DNA of 64,000 nucleotides, from NCBI RefSeq assembly GCF_965208895.1, contig NZ_OZ242363.1:1860001-1924000 (forward strand). The letters run 5' to 3'. Positions 25,069 through 33,791 of the stretch are shown here, one piece after another. The number at the start of each line of letters is the position of its first letter. Positions within the stretch are counted from its first letter, which is position 1. The stretch comes from Poriferisodalis sp965208895 (GTDB taxonomy: Bacteria; Actinomycetota; Acidimicrobiia; Acidimicrobiales; Poriferisodalaceae). The translations under genes were made by a program, and so were the position numbers. The notes under the pieces were generated by a model, which ran no database searches, was not told where the DNA came from, and saw only the letters and a list, made by a program, of their open reading frames with translations.

Positions 25069-25482
25069 TCACCCGACCTGTTCGGGCCGCGGCGGAAGGC
25101 GGAATTCGCATCGCGTACCGCTGGCGCCGGCCATCTTGCGATCAAGTGTGACCAGCCGCCAGCCAAGCGATTCAGCCAGCGCGACGTACCACGCGTCGTA
25201 GGCAGTGAGATTGAAACGAAGCTCCCAGACCCGATCCGCAAGCGGGGCAAACGGGTACAGCTCGATATCGAGCCGGCGAAGACTTCGAAGCGACACCGTC
25301 GCTTCGGACCGCGAGAGCTTCGGGCCGCCCTCGAGGCGTCGCAGAACGTTCGCAACCTCCGCCATCACCATTGACGGTGCCGCCAACGGAGTCTGCGTGA
25401 GCTGCGCTGTCGCCCAGCGGCCGTCGCTGCCGGCGTCTGTGAGCACCGCCACCAACACTGACGAGTCGATGACCGCTGTCAT
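25069..25482 (-). CDS. vapC: VapC-type PIN-domain toxin
   Basis: 137 residues. PIN acidic residues are in place: Asp in VIDSSVLVAVL, Glu in MVMAEVANVLRR, Asp in LTAYDAWYVALAE and Asp in LVTLDRKM. VapC toxins are Mg-dependent RNases that cut tRNA or rRNA. The start overlaps the vapB stop by 4 bases (ATGA). The module lies between an intact and a truncated copy of an unrelated gene. Confidence 0.92.
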   Translation of the reverse strand: MTAVIDSSVLVAVLTDAGSDGRWATAQLTQTPLAAPSMVMAEVANVLRRLEGGPKLSRSEATVSLRSLRRLDIELYPFAPLADRVWELRFNLTAYDAWYVALAESLGWRLVTLDRKMAGASGTRCEFRLPPRPEQVG

Positions 25483-25715
25483 CGGCGGTCGGCATCACGC
25501 GCAGCAAGAATCTCCTCGGCCGATACCTGGGTGCCTACAGCTTCGACTCGGCGCCTGGTCTCAGCAAGCCACGACTCCACCGAAGGCCTCGCTGCGAGAC
25601 GCTCTAACTCCCCCCGCAAGTACTCCTGCATCGACTGACGCCGCTCCGCAGCCTGAGCAGCAATCTCGTCGCGTACATCGTCCGGCACGTTGCGGATGGT
25701 GATCTGCACAGCCAT
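25479..25715 (-). CDS. vapB: VapB/FitA-type antitoxin
   Basis: 78 residues. MAVQITIRNVPDDVRDEIAA is the RHH DNA-binding start of the FitA/VapB class; RQSMQEYLRGELERLAARPS gives the second helix and the C-terminal tail binds the VapC toxin. The gene overlaps vapC and should autorepress the operon. Confidence 0.9.
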   Translation of the reverse strand: MAVQITIRNVPDDVRDEIAAQAAERRQSMQEYLRGELERLAARPSVESWLAETRRRVEAVGTQVSAEEILAARDADRR

Positions 25716-25792
25716 GCCCGCATTCTGCTTGCGTTGCCATTATTTTGCAAGCAACCTCATCAACCCCGATCCCAGAAATTTGCGACGGCTGC

Positions 25793-25979
25793 GGAAGAAG
25801 CGGCCTGACACGCCCTCGCCGGCGTGGAACCGGGCGCAGATCGCCGCGAGCAACTCGCGCTGGTCGTCCTTCTCGCTCAGCACGTACTCGTGCGGCCACG
25901 TGTCCCGGCAGGTCACTGCCTCACGCCACGGCGCATTCTCGATGAGTTCAGTCAGTCGCGTCTTCACGCCCACCAGCAT
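25793..25979 (-). pseudogene. 3'-truncated copy of the 24508-24918 gene
   Basis: From ATG 25979 the first 60 codons match the intact gene almost perfectly (LTELIENAPWREAVTCRDTW, then the HEYVLSEKD block to HAGEGVSGRFFR). At 25793 the resemblance stops and the frame runs on into unrelated sequence (SRRKFLGSG). The aligned 178 bases are about 95% identical by eye, so the duplication is fairly recent. It has lost more than half the protein. Confidence 0.85.
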
Positions 25980-26028
25980 CGCGAGGGGGTGCAACAAGTT
26001 CACCGGTCCGCACCAATCTCAGCGCCGA

Positions 26029-26292
26029 TCACTCGGCCGAGATGATGTCGTCCAGCGAGATCAGCTTGCCCTCAGCAGCTTCTTGCTGAGACAACCGCAA
26101 TTCCGCCATGAGTTCCTCGTCTCCGAGCATGTCCAGCGTCTCCTCGAGCGAATCCAGTTCGTCTGGGCTCATGAGCACGAACGACGGGCGACCATGACGG
26201 GTGACGACAATGCGCTGGTGCTGGTGCTCAATCCGGTCCGCCAACTCCGACAATCGAGTCTTGGCCTCGGAGATCGGCAGTGCCTCGGCCAT
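26029..26292 (-). CDS. Phd/YefM-type antitoxin, no toxin beside it
   Basis: 87 residues from ATG 26292 (frame opens at 26346). LPISEAKTRLSELADRI and RIVVTRHGRPSFVLMSPDEL are the Phd/YefM fold, and the long acidic helical tail (SLEETLDMLGDEELMAEL) is the toxin-binding part. Normally a RelE/Doc toxin gene follows directly; here the next sequence is the truncated gene copy, so the antitoxin is orphaned, perhaps through the same rearrangement. Confidence 0.85.
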   Translation of the reverse strand: MAEALPISEAKTRLSELADRIEHQHQRIVVTRHGRPSFVLMSPDELDSLEETLDMLGDEELMAELRLSQQEAAEGKLISLDDIISAE

Positions 26293-26441
26293 GGGCACCG
26301 AGGCTAGCTGTGAGTCTTGTTCATGTGTTCCTGCGAGGGCCTTCACCTATCCGATTGCCACCCTACAAAGCAGACAACTGGCGGCGCCTTCGGCATCGCT
26401 ATCTGGAGCACGGCTCCGCGAGAACTAGTCGCAGCGGGCCG
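26293..26441. other. Intergenic stretch before the hydrolase fragment
   Basis: About 150 bases, no gene supported. It is the upstream side of the Phd-type gene, so its promoter should be here (TTGTTC and similar A+T spots around 26318-26335), but no clear palindrome was seen. Confidence 0.3.
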
Positions 26442-26512
26442 GAACGTCGGCTGCGTGCGAATCGAAGGGCACCACCACCCTCTACCTGTCGAGGATCATT
26501 CACCACGATGTG
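26442..26512 (+). pseudogene. Degenerate copy of the epoxide hydrolase gene 5' end
   Basis: 71 bases align without gaps to 27778-27848, the start of the epoxide-hydrolase gene, with about 56 identities. Shared stretches include GCGAATCGAA, CACCCTC, ACCTGTCG and CACCACGATGTG. The start ATG is ACG here. With the intact gene it forms a direct repeat around the BrnTA/DUF6941 module. Confidence 0.7.
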
Positions 26513-26522
26513 CGCGTACGAA

Positions 26523-26924
26523 TCAGCCTGCGGTTAAGACGCCATCGCAGCTCGTGACCGAATCCAGCTGCGTACCCGTGTTGTCGTGAACGACGAATGC
26601 GCTGACGGTTCCCGGATGCACGTGGACGCCGGGGAGAAGTGGTCCGGCACTGACATTGCGGGCAAGCGGTCCGCTGGTAACCGTCCGCGCGAGCGCCTGC
26701 CCCGCAGGCCGAAGCCTGACTCGCAACGCCCCCCGCACGAACTGCGACAGGCTCTCGCCCGCAGCTTCAGCGGCCTCCATGACGCGGTCCAGTTCATCGG
26801 AAGGAAGGCGGAACGACACCACCTCGCTTCCCGCTGGCCGCACCTCGATCTCGACGGGCTGATCATCCCACTCGTCGGGGTCGTTTCGGTGCTCGTAGAG
26901 ATCGTCAGCTCCCTGTTCAGTCAT
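26523..26924 (-). CDS. brnA: BrnA-like antitoxin
   Basis: 133 residues from ATG 26924, with GAAGGGAACGACCG as ribosome site (the frame opens at 26957). An acidic N-terminus (DDLYEHRNDPDEWDD) is followed by the RHH part VVSFRLPSDELDRVMEAAEA-GESLSQFVRGAL. The tail is longer than in typical BrnA (about 50 extra residues with VHVHPGTVSAFVVHDNTGTQ), which may be a separate small beta domain. It should bind and inhibit the BrnT protein encoded just before it. Confidence 0.75.
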   Translation of the reverse strand: MTEQGADDLYEHRNDPDEWDDQPVEIEVRPAGSEVVSFRLPSDELDRVMEAAEAAGESLSQFVRGALRVRLRPAGQALARTVTSGPLARNVSAGPLLPGVHVHPGTVSAFVVHDNTGTQLDSVTSCDGVLTAG

Positions 26925-26938
26925 CGGTCGTTCCCTTC

Positions 26939-27211
26939 TCACGTCTTGTTGTACCAATCGATTTCATGCCGTTGCGACCGCCAGCCGGTGACTGCACGCC
27001 ATCGGCCGTCACGGACATGAACGATGCAGATGGTCCAGAACTGCCCGCCGCGATCGGGGCCGATCATCTGATGGCTCGCCGCACGCCGCCGCTTGTTGCG
27101 TCGAAACATTGGAGCGCCTGCTGCGACTTCGAGCACATCGCGGCGTGCAGCGCCGTGCTTCCACAACTCCTCAAGGTTGTGATCGTCCCAATCCCATGAG
27201 GCTGCCAGCAA
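26939..27211 (-). CDS. brnT: BrnT-like ribonuclease toxin
   Basis: 90 residues, apparent TTG start at 27211. WDDHNLEELWKHGAARRDVLEV, RRRAASHQMIGPD and RWRAVTGWRS match the BrnT toxin layout (a RelE-like RNase that cuts mRNA). The gene order toxin then antitoxin is the standard brnTA arrangement. A 26-bp inverted repeat lies 38-63 bases upstream and is a candidate operator. Confidence 0.78.
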   Translation of the reverse strand: MLAASWDWDDHNLEELWKHGAARRDVLEVAAGAPMFRRNKRRRAASHQMIGPDRGGQFWTICIVHVRDGRWRAVTGWRSQRHEIDWYNKT

Positions 27212-27248
27212 GACGGCAAACTCTACACAATGGCCTCAACATCTCGTC

Positions 27249-27274
27249 CATGAGTTTACATTCGTATACTCATG
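27249..27274. promoter_or_regulatory. Inverted repeat / divergent promoter region
   Basis: CATGAGT (27249-27255) and ACTCATG (27268-27274) are perfect 7-bp arms around TTACATTCGTAT. The spacer and right arm contain TATACT, a good -10 for either direction. It lies between brnT (minus) and the DUF6941 gene (plus), so it may be the BrnA operator. Confidence 0.5.
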
Positions 27275-27309
27275 TCTGACAAGCCTGACGCCGGAGGAAG
27301 CCTGACGCC

Positions 27310-27744
27310 GTGCCCCGTATCGAGATGCTCACGCTCGCGAACCACGCCGAGGTTCAAAACGGTCTGATGTACCTCAGCGGCGCCGAATGGGACACGTTGA
27401 CGCGCGACATCCCCCACGGCGCAGATCCACCGCCCCAACACCTCGGGATCGGAGTGTCCGTCGTCGTCGGCTGGACTGAGACCAATCAGCGTCACCTGCT
27501 CCGCTTGTGGATCGAGGACGAAGACGGCCAGACGGGCCTGCTCGACGTCAACGCCGAAATCGAAGTCGGGCGTCCCCCAGGAATGCTGCACGGAACCGAG
27601 AGCCGTGCGCCATTCGCTATCAACGGAATCATCGCCTTCCCCAATCCTGGTCGCTACGTAGTGTGCGCACGAGTCGGCAGCGACGTCCCGCTCCAGTATC
27701 CGTTCAGGATCGTCGATCGTCCGACACAGGACCGGTCGGGCTGA
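27310..27744 (+). CDS. DUF6941-like protein
   Basis: 144 residues, GTG at 27310 with GGAGGAAGCC upstream. RIEMLTLANHAEVQNGLMYL, IGVSVVVGWTETNQRHLLRL, EDEDGQTG and GRYVVCARVGSD give a compact beta-sandwich as in DUF6941 proteins, whose function is unknown. It sits between the BrnTA module and the epoxide hydrolase and lies inside the segment bracketed by the hydrolase 5' duplication. Confidence 0.7.
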   Translation: MPRIEMLTLANHAEVQNGLMYLSGAEWDTLTRDIPHGADPPPQHLGIGVSVVVGWTETNQRHLLRLWIEDEDGQTGLLDVNAEIEVGRPPGMLHGTESRAPFAINGIIAFPNPGRYVVCARVGSDVPLQYPFRIVDRPTQDRSG

Positions 27745-27779
27745 GCATCGCTCGCTGTAGGCACGTTGCAAGGGCCAGA

Positions 27780-28808
27780 ATGTCGGCCATGAGCGAATCG
27801 AACGGCACGACCACCCTCAACCTGTCGGGTGTGAAGCACCACGATGTGGATGCGCTGGGCACCCGGATCCATGTGGCCGAGCTCGGCGAGGGGCCCATGG
27901 TGCTGTTCGTCCACGGCTTTCCTGAGTCGTGGTACTCGTGGCGCAACCAGCTCCCCGCGGTGGCTGCGGCTGGGTACCGAGCGGTTGCGATCGACGTGCG
28001 GGGTTACGGCCGCTCATCCGCTCCCGCGGCGGTGGACGACTACCGGATGGTGCGCCATGTCGCCGATAACGTCGGCGTCGTGCGGGCGCTTGGCGAAGAC
28101 TCGGCCGTGATCGTCGGGCACGACTGGGGCGCGCCCATCGCCTGGAGCTCTGCCCTGCTGCGGCCCGACATCTTCACCGCGCTGGCACTGGTGAGCGTGC
28201 CCTACAACGCCCGCAGCGACTTCAAGCCCAGCGCGGCGTTCCGGATGATGGGCGGCGACAAGGAGTTCTACATCGAGTACTTCCAGGCGCCGGGCCGCGC
28301 CGAGGCTGAGATGGAAGTCGACCTGCCCCACTGGCTGCTGGGCATGTACTACGCCGCCTCGGGCGACGGCGTGCGGGCCCGGGTGGCGTCGGGCGACTCA
28401 TCAGGCGGGGGCTTCGGCGTCGTGCCCGGCGGCAAGCTCTCGGACAACTTCATCTGGCCCGAACCCGGCACCTGGCCCCACTGGATGTCTGAGTCTGAAT
28501 TCGGCTACTACGCCTCAGAGTTCACGCGCACCGGCATGTCCGGCGGGCTGAACCGCTACCGCAACGTGGACCGCGACTGGGAGGACATGGCCGCCTTCGA
28601 CAGCGCCCCGATCACCCAGCCGTCCCTGTTCGTCGGCGGCGAGGTGGACGGGCCGACCGTCTGGGGCGCCGGCTCCATCGCCAAGTTCGGCGAGACCATG
28701 CCGAACCTGCACAAGTCAGTGATCCTCGACGGCATCGGCCACTGGGTGCAGCAGGAAGCCGCCGACGAGCTCAACGCCGAACTGCTCGAATTTCTCGCCG
28801 CGCTCTAG
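27780..28808 (+). CDS. Epoxide hydrolase-type alpha/beta hydrolase
   Basis: 342 residues from ATG 27780 (AAGGGCCAG upstream; ATG 27789 is an alternative). The oxyanion HGFPESWYSWR (HGxP), nucleophile Asp in GHDWGAP, and catalytic His in GIGHWVQQE are those of epoxide hydrolases/haloalkane-dehalogenase-like enzymes, with the acid probably Asp in GGEVDGPT. Cytosolic. The HGxP and the aromatic motif RGYGRSSAP favour epoxide hydrolysis. Its first 70 bases have a degenerate copy at 26442-26512. Confidence 0.9.
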   Translation: MSAMSESNGTTTLNLSGVKHHDVDALGTRIHVAELGEGPMVLFVHGFPESWYSWRNQLPAVAAAGYRAVAIDVRGYGRSSAPAAVDDYRMVRHVADNVGVVRALGEDSAVIVGHDWGAPIAWSSALLRPDIFTALALVSVPYNARSDFKPSAAFRMMGGDKEFYIEYFQAPGRAEAEMEVDLPHWLLGMYYAASGDGVRARVASGDSSGGGFGVVPGGKLSDNFIWPEPGTWPHWMSESEFGYYASEFTRTGMSGGLNRYRNVDRDWEDMAAFDSAPITQPSLFVGGEVDGPTVWGAGSIAKFGETMPNLHKSVILDGIGHWVQQEAADELNAELLEFLAAL

Positions 28809-28927
28809 CGCACAGACCCGGCGCCGTTCCCAGCGAGCAGCCGCACGCTCACTCGCCGCCTGCGTCGCCGGCGTTGCCGGTGGCGGGCGCGGTCAGCGTC
28901 GCCGGCGGGCTGTTGTGGTTGTTGGGG

Positions 28928-31900
28928 CTATGAGGCGGCTGCTTGGGCGGTGAGGGCTGCCTGCACTTTGGGCAGCGTGTCGATGCCGTCGGCCCAGCCG
29001 TGACGGCGTGACCGGGCGAGCCATGCTGCGATGCGGTCGTCGCTCATGGCGCCGCTGCGGCCTTCGAGCCGGTCGAGCACCGCTGTCCAGTCGCGTATCC
29101 CTGCGTGGTGGCTGCGCGCCCTGAACGACGCGATGTGCGCTTGGACCTCCGCGATCAGCGCCGGGTCCATCACGTACGCCGACGGCGGGTCGTCGTCGTC
29201 GGACACGGTGACCGTCGCCGTGGCTGCGGCGCCCACGGTGTAGCCGTCGCCGTCGGCCACCGCAGCGGTGATGGTCCCGTCGGGCTCGTCTGTCGCGTCG
29301 CCGACGGTGTCCACGGTCAGCGTCGCCGACGACGAACCGGCGGGGATCGTGACCGTGCGCGTGCCTGCGGTGACGCCGTAGTCGCCTGCCGCCGCGATCG
29401 TGACGGTCACAGCCAGGTCGCCTGCGGGCGCTGGCGACGCTGCCACCGTGAAGGTCACCGCGGATCCCTCGGTCGCTCCTGACGCGGACGCAACAGTCAC
29501 CTCAGGCACGACGACAGGCTGGTGCTGCGGCTGCTGCTGTGGCTGGCCGTCGCCGACAGGCTGCTGCTGTTGTTGTTGTTGTTGTGCTGTGTCGTGGGCT
29601 TGCTTGGCTTCGATCTCGGCGACTACCTGGTCCCACACCGGGCTGCTGTACCTGCTGGCGTTCTGCCGCGCCTCGGCCAGGGTCAGTGCGCCGCCCGTCA
29701 CGTCGGCGGGGTCCAGCGCGCCGATCGCGGCGAGCGCCCGCTGCCAGCGGTTCACGTGCGCGAAGCCGTGATGGGTCTGCGACGCCAAGTACTGCACCGC
29801 GGAGACGACCTGGGGGTCCGCCGCATACACCGCGCCGCCGCTGTCTGCGTCGGGGAGGGCCTGCTGCTGATCGGCCTGGTCCTGATCCTGGGGGGGTGCT
29901 TGCTGGCCGTCGGGCACCGGGTCGCCGTCCGATATCGGGTCGTCGTTGTCGTCGACGCTGGGAGAGGTCTCCAGGTTCGGCCCGTAGCTGACCGTGACCT
30001 GCCGATGCGCCGACGGCTCGCCGTTCGCCCGCTCCAAGCTCATCGAGATTTCATAGCTGTCGCTGGTGCCGTACTGCGCCGGGTCCAGCGTCAAATCGAC
30101 CCGCAACAGCCTGTCCCAGTGCTCCGGCCTGATATGCATCGCGTACCAGTGCCTGGGCCCCGCGACCTTCGAGTACGACAACGGACTCGCACCCGCCTGA
30201 TCGGCGCGATGCACCGTCGCGGCCACCGGCGCGTTGTCCCACGACCCGTCAGGGCGGCCGGTGCGCAGCCGGATCCGCAACGTATCCCAGCACAACCCCA
30301 CAGAACGGCCCTCGCAGTCAGGCGGCCCGTCGACCCGGAGCCAGAACCGTCCCGCTCCCGAACGGCTCTCGCCCGCACGGCTCAACACGCTGACCTGACC
30401 GATCACGGCCCCGTCGGCGCCGACCGCGTCGAAAGCGGTCAAGTCGTCGTCGACGACCCTCACCGCCATGTTGAAATTGGACTCCGTCCGCTGCCCCAAG
30501 ATCCGAGACAGCGACCCCGACGTGTCCCAGTTCTCGCTGAACGCATGACGAATGATCCGCGTATCAGACCTCACATCACTGTCGTGAGCAGCAGTCACCG
30601 TCACCGTGCGCGGCTCATCATGATCGCGATGCGTCCACGACACCACCGCCGGATCGAACGACAGCCCGTCGCCCGTCGGGGTGATCGTCAACGGCGACCC
30701 CGGCGCCGGAACGTTGGAGTTCCGCACCGTGTAGGAAACCGTGCCGCCCTCATCGACACGCAGACACTCCCGCTCACGGCACCCGAAACTGAAACGCGGG
30801 TCCGGGCTGAACACCGGGTCGAGCCCCCGCGAGCGCTTCACCACCACCGTGATCGGCGCGAACGCCACCGACGCGTCGCTCGACGACAACAGCAACTGGA
30901 ACTTCGCGTCAGGCCCATTAGCGGGCAGCCCATCCGCACCCGAAGGCACACCGGTCACCTCCACCACCCGAAAGCCCTTGTGCAGCACAGGCTCCTCAAT
31001 AGACGTATAACCCGCCCAGTCCGCAGCAGTGAAATCGAAACCGATCGACCCAGACGGCTCATACCTGTCCTGATCCGACCAACCATAGCTAGGGTCAAAA
31101 TGTGTACCACGGTTGCCAACCAAGCGACCGCTGCCGGGAATAAGACTGGTCTGCACCTGAACGCCCACGACGCCGTTACGTCCGTTATGGCCATTCACGT
31201 ACTTTCGGCCCATGAACAATTGATCCGGATGATTCACCCTGACCCGCGACGGATCAGACGACACCACCGTCACCGGCACCCGGCCAGTCACCTCCCGAGC
31301 CAAGTCCAAACGCACAGACACCGTCTCGCCCTCACCCACAAACACCACCTCAGGCGCCGACACCAAAGTAGGCGTCTCTACGCCGTTGATGCCGATCTTC
31401 GGAGTAAGACTCGAGGTGGCCCAAGCAGCGGTGCTGGTGCGTGCGCGTTGCAGCCTGGAATCAGCGATGCTCCAACCCGGTGCCGCGCCCGCATCCTCGC
31501 CGTCCGAGAGGGTGTTCCTGATCTCGAGACCGCTATTGGAGGTGCCAGTGACGTCGGTGATCACCAAGAAATACGTCGTGCTCGCCGCAAGGTGGATGCC
31601 CGCCCCGGGCGCTGTGAATCTCAACGCCGTGTCGGTCCTTGTGAACGGCGAGAAGGCAGGCCAAGTCAGCGTGCCGACAACATCGCCGGGGCTCCCGCCC
31701 GCATCAGCCTGGATCGTGACCGACCATCTCGAAGCCGCATCAGTATCTGGGATACTAAAGAACTGCACATCGACGCTGCTCACCGTGTAACCCGCGTTGC
31801 CGCCCGTCGAGAACGCCTGAGCAAAATTCCAGCCGATCGCCGAGACACGGGCGCCATCGGTCTGGCCCAGATTGCTCACCAACACTGGCTCAGGCGTCTG

Positions 31901-32007
31901 CGCCCCCGCCGACGACAACGGCACCAACGCCAACAACGCGCCCGCCACAGCGACCGCTACAAGGCTCCTAAGCCCCCCCCCCCCCGGAACATACGTACCA
32001 CAGACAT
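28928..32007 (-). CDS. Secreted Calx-beta surface protein, probably phase-variable
   Basis: About 1,020 residues. A signal peptide (LRSLVAVAVAGALLALVPLS, cleaved after SSAGAQ) leads into a jelly-roll region (NFAQAFSTGGNAGYTVSSVD, residues ~40-190). Then come beta domains with several VTV-type strands, a Gln/Pro linker with nine consecutive Gln, a Calx-beta domain (EGSAVTFTVAASPAPAGDLA to VTVSDDDD), and a His/Trp C-terminal region. The natural start is ATG 32007, placed 6 bases after GGAGG. With the 13 G present (31973-31985), that ATG is out of frame and hits a stop; 14 or 11 G would fuse it to the signal peptide. The only in-frame start now is a GTG overlapping the GGAGG. Confidence 0.8.
29561..29590 (-). 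repeat. CAG/CAA triplet tract coding for poly-Gln
   Basis: On the gene strand, a run of CAA and CAG codons encodes a Gln tract (QQQQQQQQQ) in the linker before the Calx-beta domain. A pure CAA stretch makes up half of it. Length changes would vary the linker without shifting the frame. Confidence 0.8.
31973..31985 (-). repeat. 13-bp poly-G tract at the start of the surface-protein gene
   Basis: Thirteen consecutive G (C on the plus strand) lie between the MSVVRMFR start peptide and the signal peptide. Homopolymer G tracts this long, between a good ribosome site plus ATG and the body of a surface protein, are the classic site of slipped-strand phase variation. Confidence 0.85.
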
Positions 32008-32079
32008 CAAGAGCCTCCACGGACAACGATGAGCAACACGGCACTCTACAACCCGACCCAAGAGCTCCCTGAAACGGTG

Positions 32080-33650
32080 CTAGGTCAAGCGGGTGACGCC
32101 GCGTGTGGCGAACAGCGGTGCCACGTAGCCGATCGCGGCGACCGCGGCGCCGAACAGGAACGTTGCTCGCAGCCGGCTCAGCGAGGGATCCGCGCCGGCG
32201 AAGGCCAGCATCGTCTGGATCCCCAGGATGATGCCCATCCACATGACGGTCTGGTTCAGCCGTTGGCCATGCCGAGGTCTTTGTCTTCCACCGAATTGGC
32301 GACCAATACCTGGTAGGCGGGCGAGCCGACCCCTGCTGAGACACCCGACAGCACCAGCCCCACCATGATCGCCGCGAGGCCCCAGCCCACGGGCTTGGCA
32401 CCCAGGGCAAAGGCGATCATCGAGCCGATCATCGCGGACGTGCCGAAAAACATCGGGATCCGGGCGCCGATCTTGGTCACCAGCATGCCGCCCAGCGGCG
32501 ATGCCACCGCAAACGCACCGGGCCGGGGCACCATGAGCATCGCAGCGATGCCCACCGAGTAGCCATACCGCTCCTGCAACACCCAGGGCACCACCATGAA
32601 GCCGCCCATGTACGCGAATTGGTTCGCAGGCGCCGACAGCAACGGCAAGGTGAAGCTGGCTCGCCGGAACAGGCGCAGATCCAAGAAAGGGGCCGGGGCG
32701 CGGCGCTCCCACAGCACGAACGCCACGAAGCAGACCACCGCACCGGCGAGCATCGCCATGAGCGTCTGATCTGACAGCAGTGCATCGCCCGACCGCAGGA
32801 GGATCGGCAGCCGAGTGATCGCCCACAGCACCAGCAGCGTTCCGCCGGCGAGCAGCAGCGCTCCCCCGATGTCGATCGGCACGCGTTCGCCACGGGGGAT
32901 CGGCTTCACGACGACCGCTGCCAGTATCAATGCGACGAAGCTGATCACGCCGAACAGCAAGAAGATGCCCCGCCAGCCGAACACGTTGAGCAGCGGTCCG
33001 CCGACGACGACGCCGATCGTCGGCGCACCCGTCATGGCGAACTGGAACCAGCCGACGGCGCGTGCTCGCTCGGCCGGACCGAAGGCGTGCATGAGCAGCG
33101 CCATGCCCGAGGGCATCAGCAGGCCGCCGCACAGCCCGAACACCACCCTCACGGCGATGAAGGTGCCGATATCGGGCACCCAGTAGTTGGCGATCATCGT
33201 CGCGGTCATCCCGACGATGCCGATGAGGAAGATGCGACGGTGCCCGAATCGGTCGGCCAGCTTGCCGCCTGCGGGTGTCGAGACCGCCATGGCCAGCATG
33301 AGGCCGGTGATGACCCAGCCGGCGGTGGGCAGCGTGGTTCCGAGGTCTTCGGAGATGGGAGTCAGCGAGACGCCCACCAAGGTCATCAGCGAGCCGAAAC
33401 CGAGTACCGCCAGCCCGATCACACCGAGCAGCCGCCATCGGTAGCGGTCTGACGGGGGCGCGTCGGCGGTCGTGGCTGGACGGTCGGCGGGGCCAGCGGG
33501 CGACGGCGCCGGGCGCGGCGAGGGGGGTGCTACCGATGCGGCAAGCGGCCGACCGGCAGCATCGAGCACCCGCGGGACGACGGTGAAGACTGCCGGCCGT
33601 GCCGTGGGCAACTGCGTCGGGGCGCGCCGCAGCGGTCCTGCGGGCTTCAC
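32080..33650 (-). pseudogene. MFS transporter with a frameshift near the C-terminus
   Basis: A drug/solute exporter-type MFS protein with a Pro-rich cytoplasmic leader of ~70 residues, then 12 expected helices. Motif A-like GGKLADRFGHRR follows TM2. The frame from 33650 stops at GANGstop-like DLGMANG (32256). The next frame continues LNQTVMWMGIILGIQTMLAF to VAPLFATRG (32080). AACGGCTGAACC would read N-G-L-N with one more C, so a single missing base explains it. About 60 residues, including the last two helices, are lost if it is real; a homopolymer error is equally likely. Confidence 0.75.
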
Positions 33651-33791
33651 GTACTCAGGACCGACAAGGCAGCGTTCTGGGTGAGCGTTCCCCTCTGGGC
33701 CGCGCGGTCGACGTCACGGTTTCAGTAAACGCCCTCACGCGCCGTTTGCCTCAGATTCGCCACGCGTGGCGGCGACACGCGACGAAGCGGC

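Noticed and set aside
29522..32032. Long plus-strand open frame (836 codons)
   Set aside because: Antisense shadow of the minus-strand surface protein; Arg/His-rich, no domains, no ribosome site.
32022..32410. Upstream extension of the surface protein frame to 32410
   Set aside because: This part lies within the MFS gene in another frame and is Arg-rich; the ribosome site and ATG at 32007 are better.
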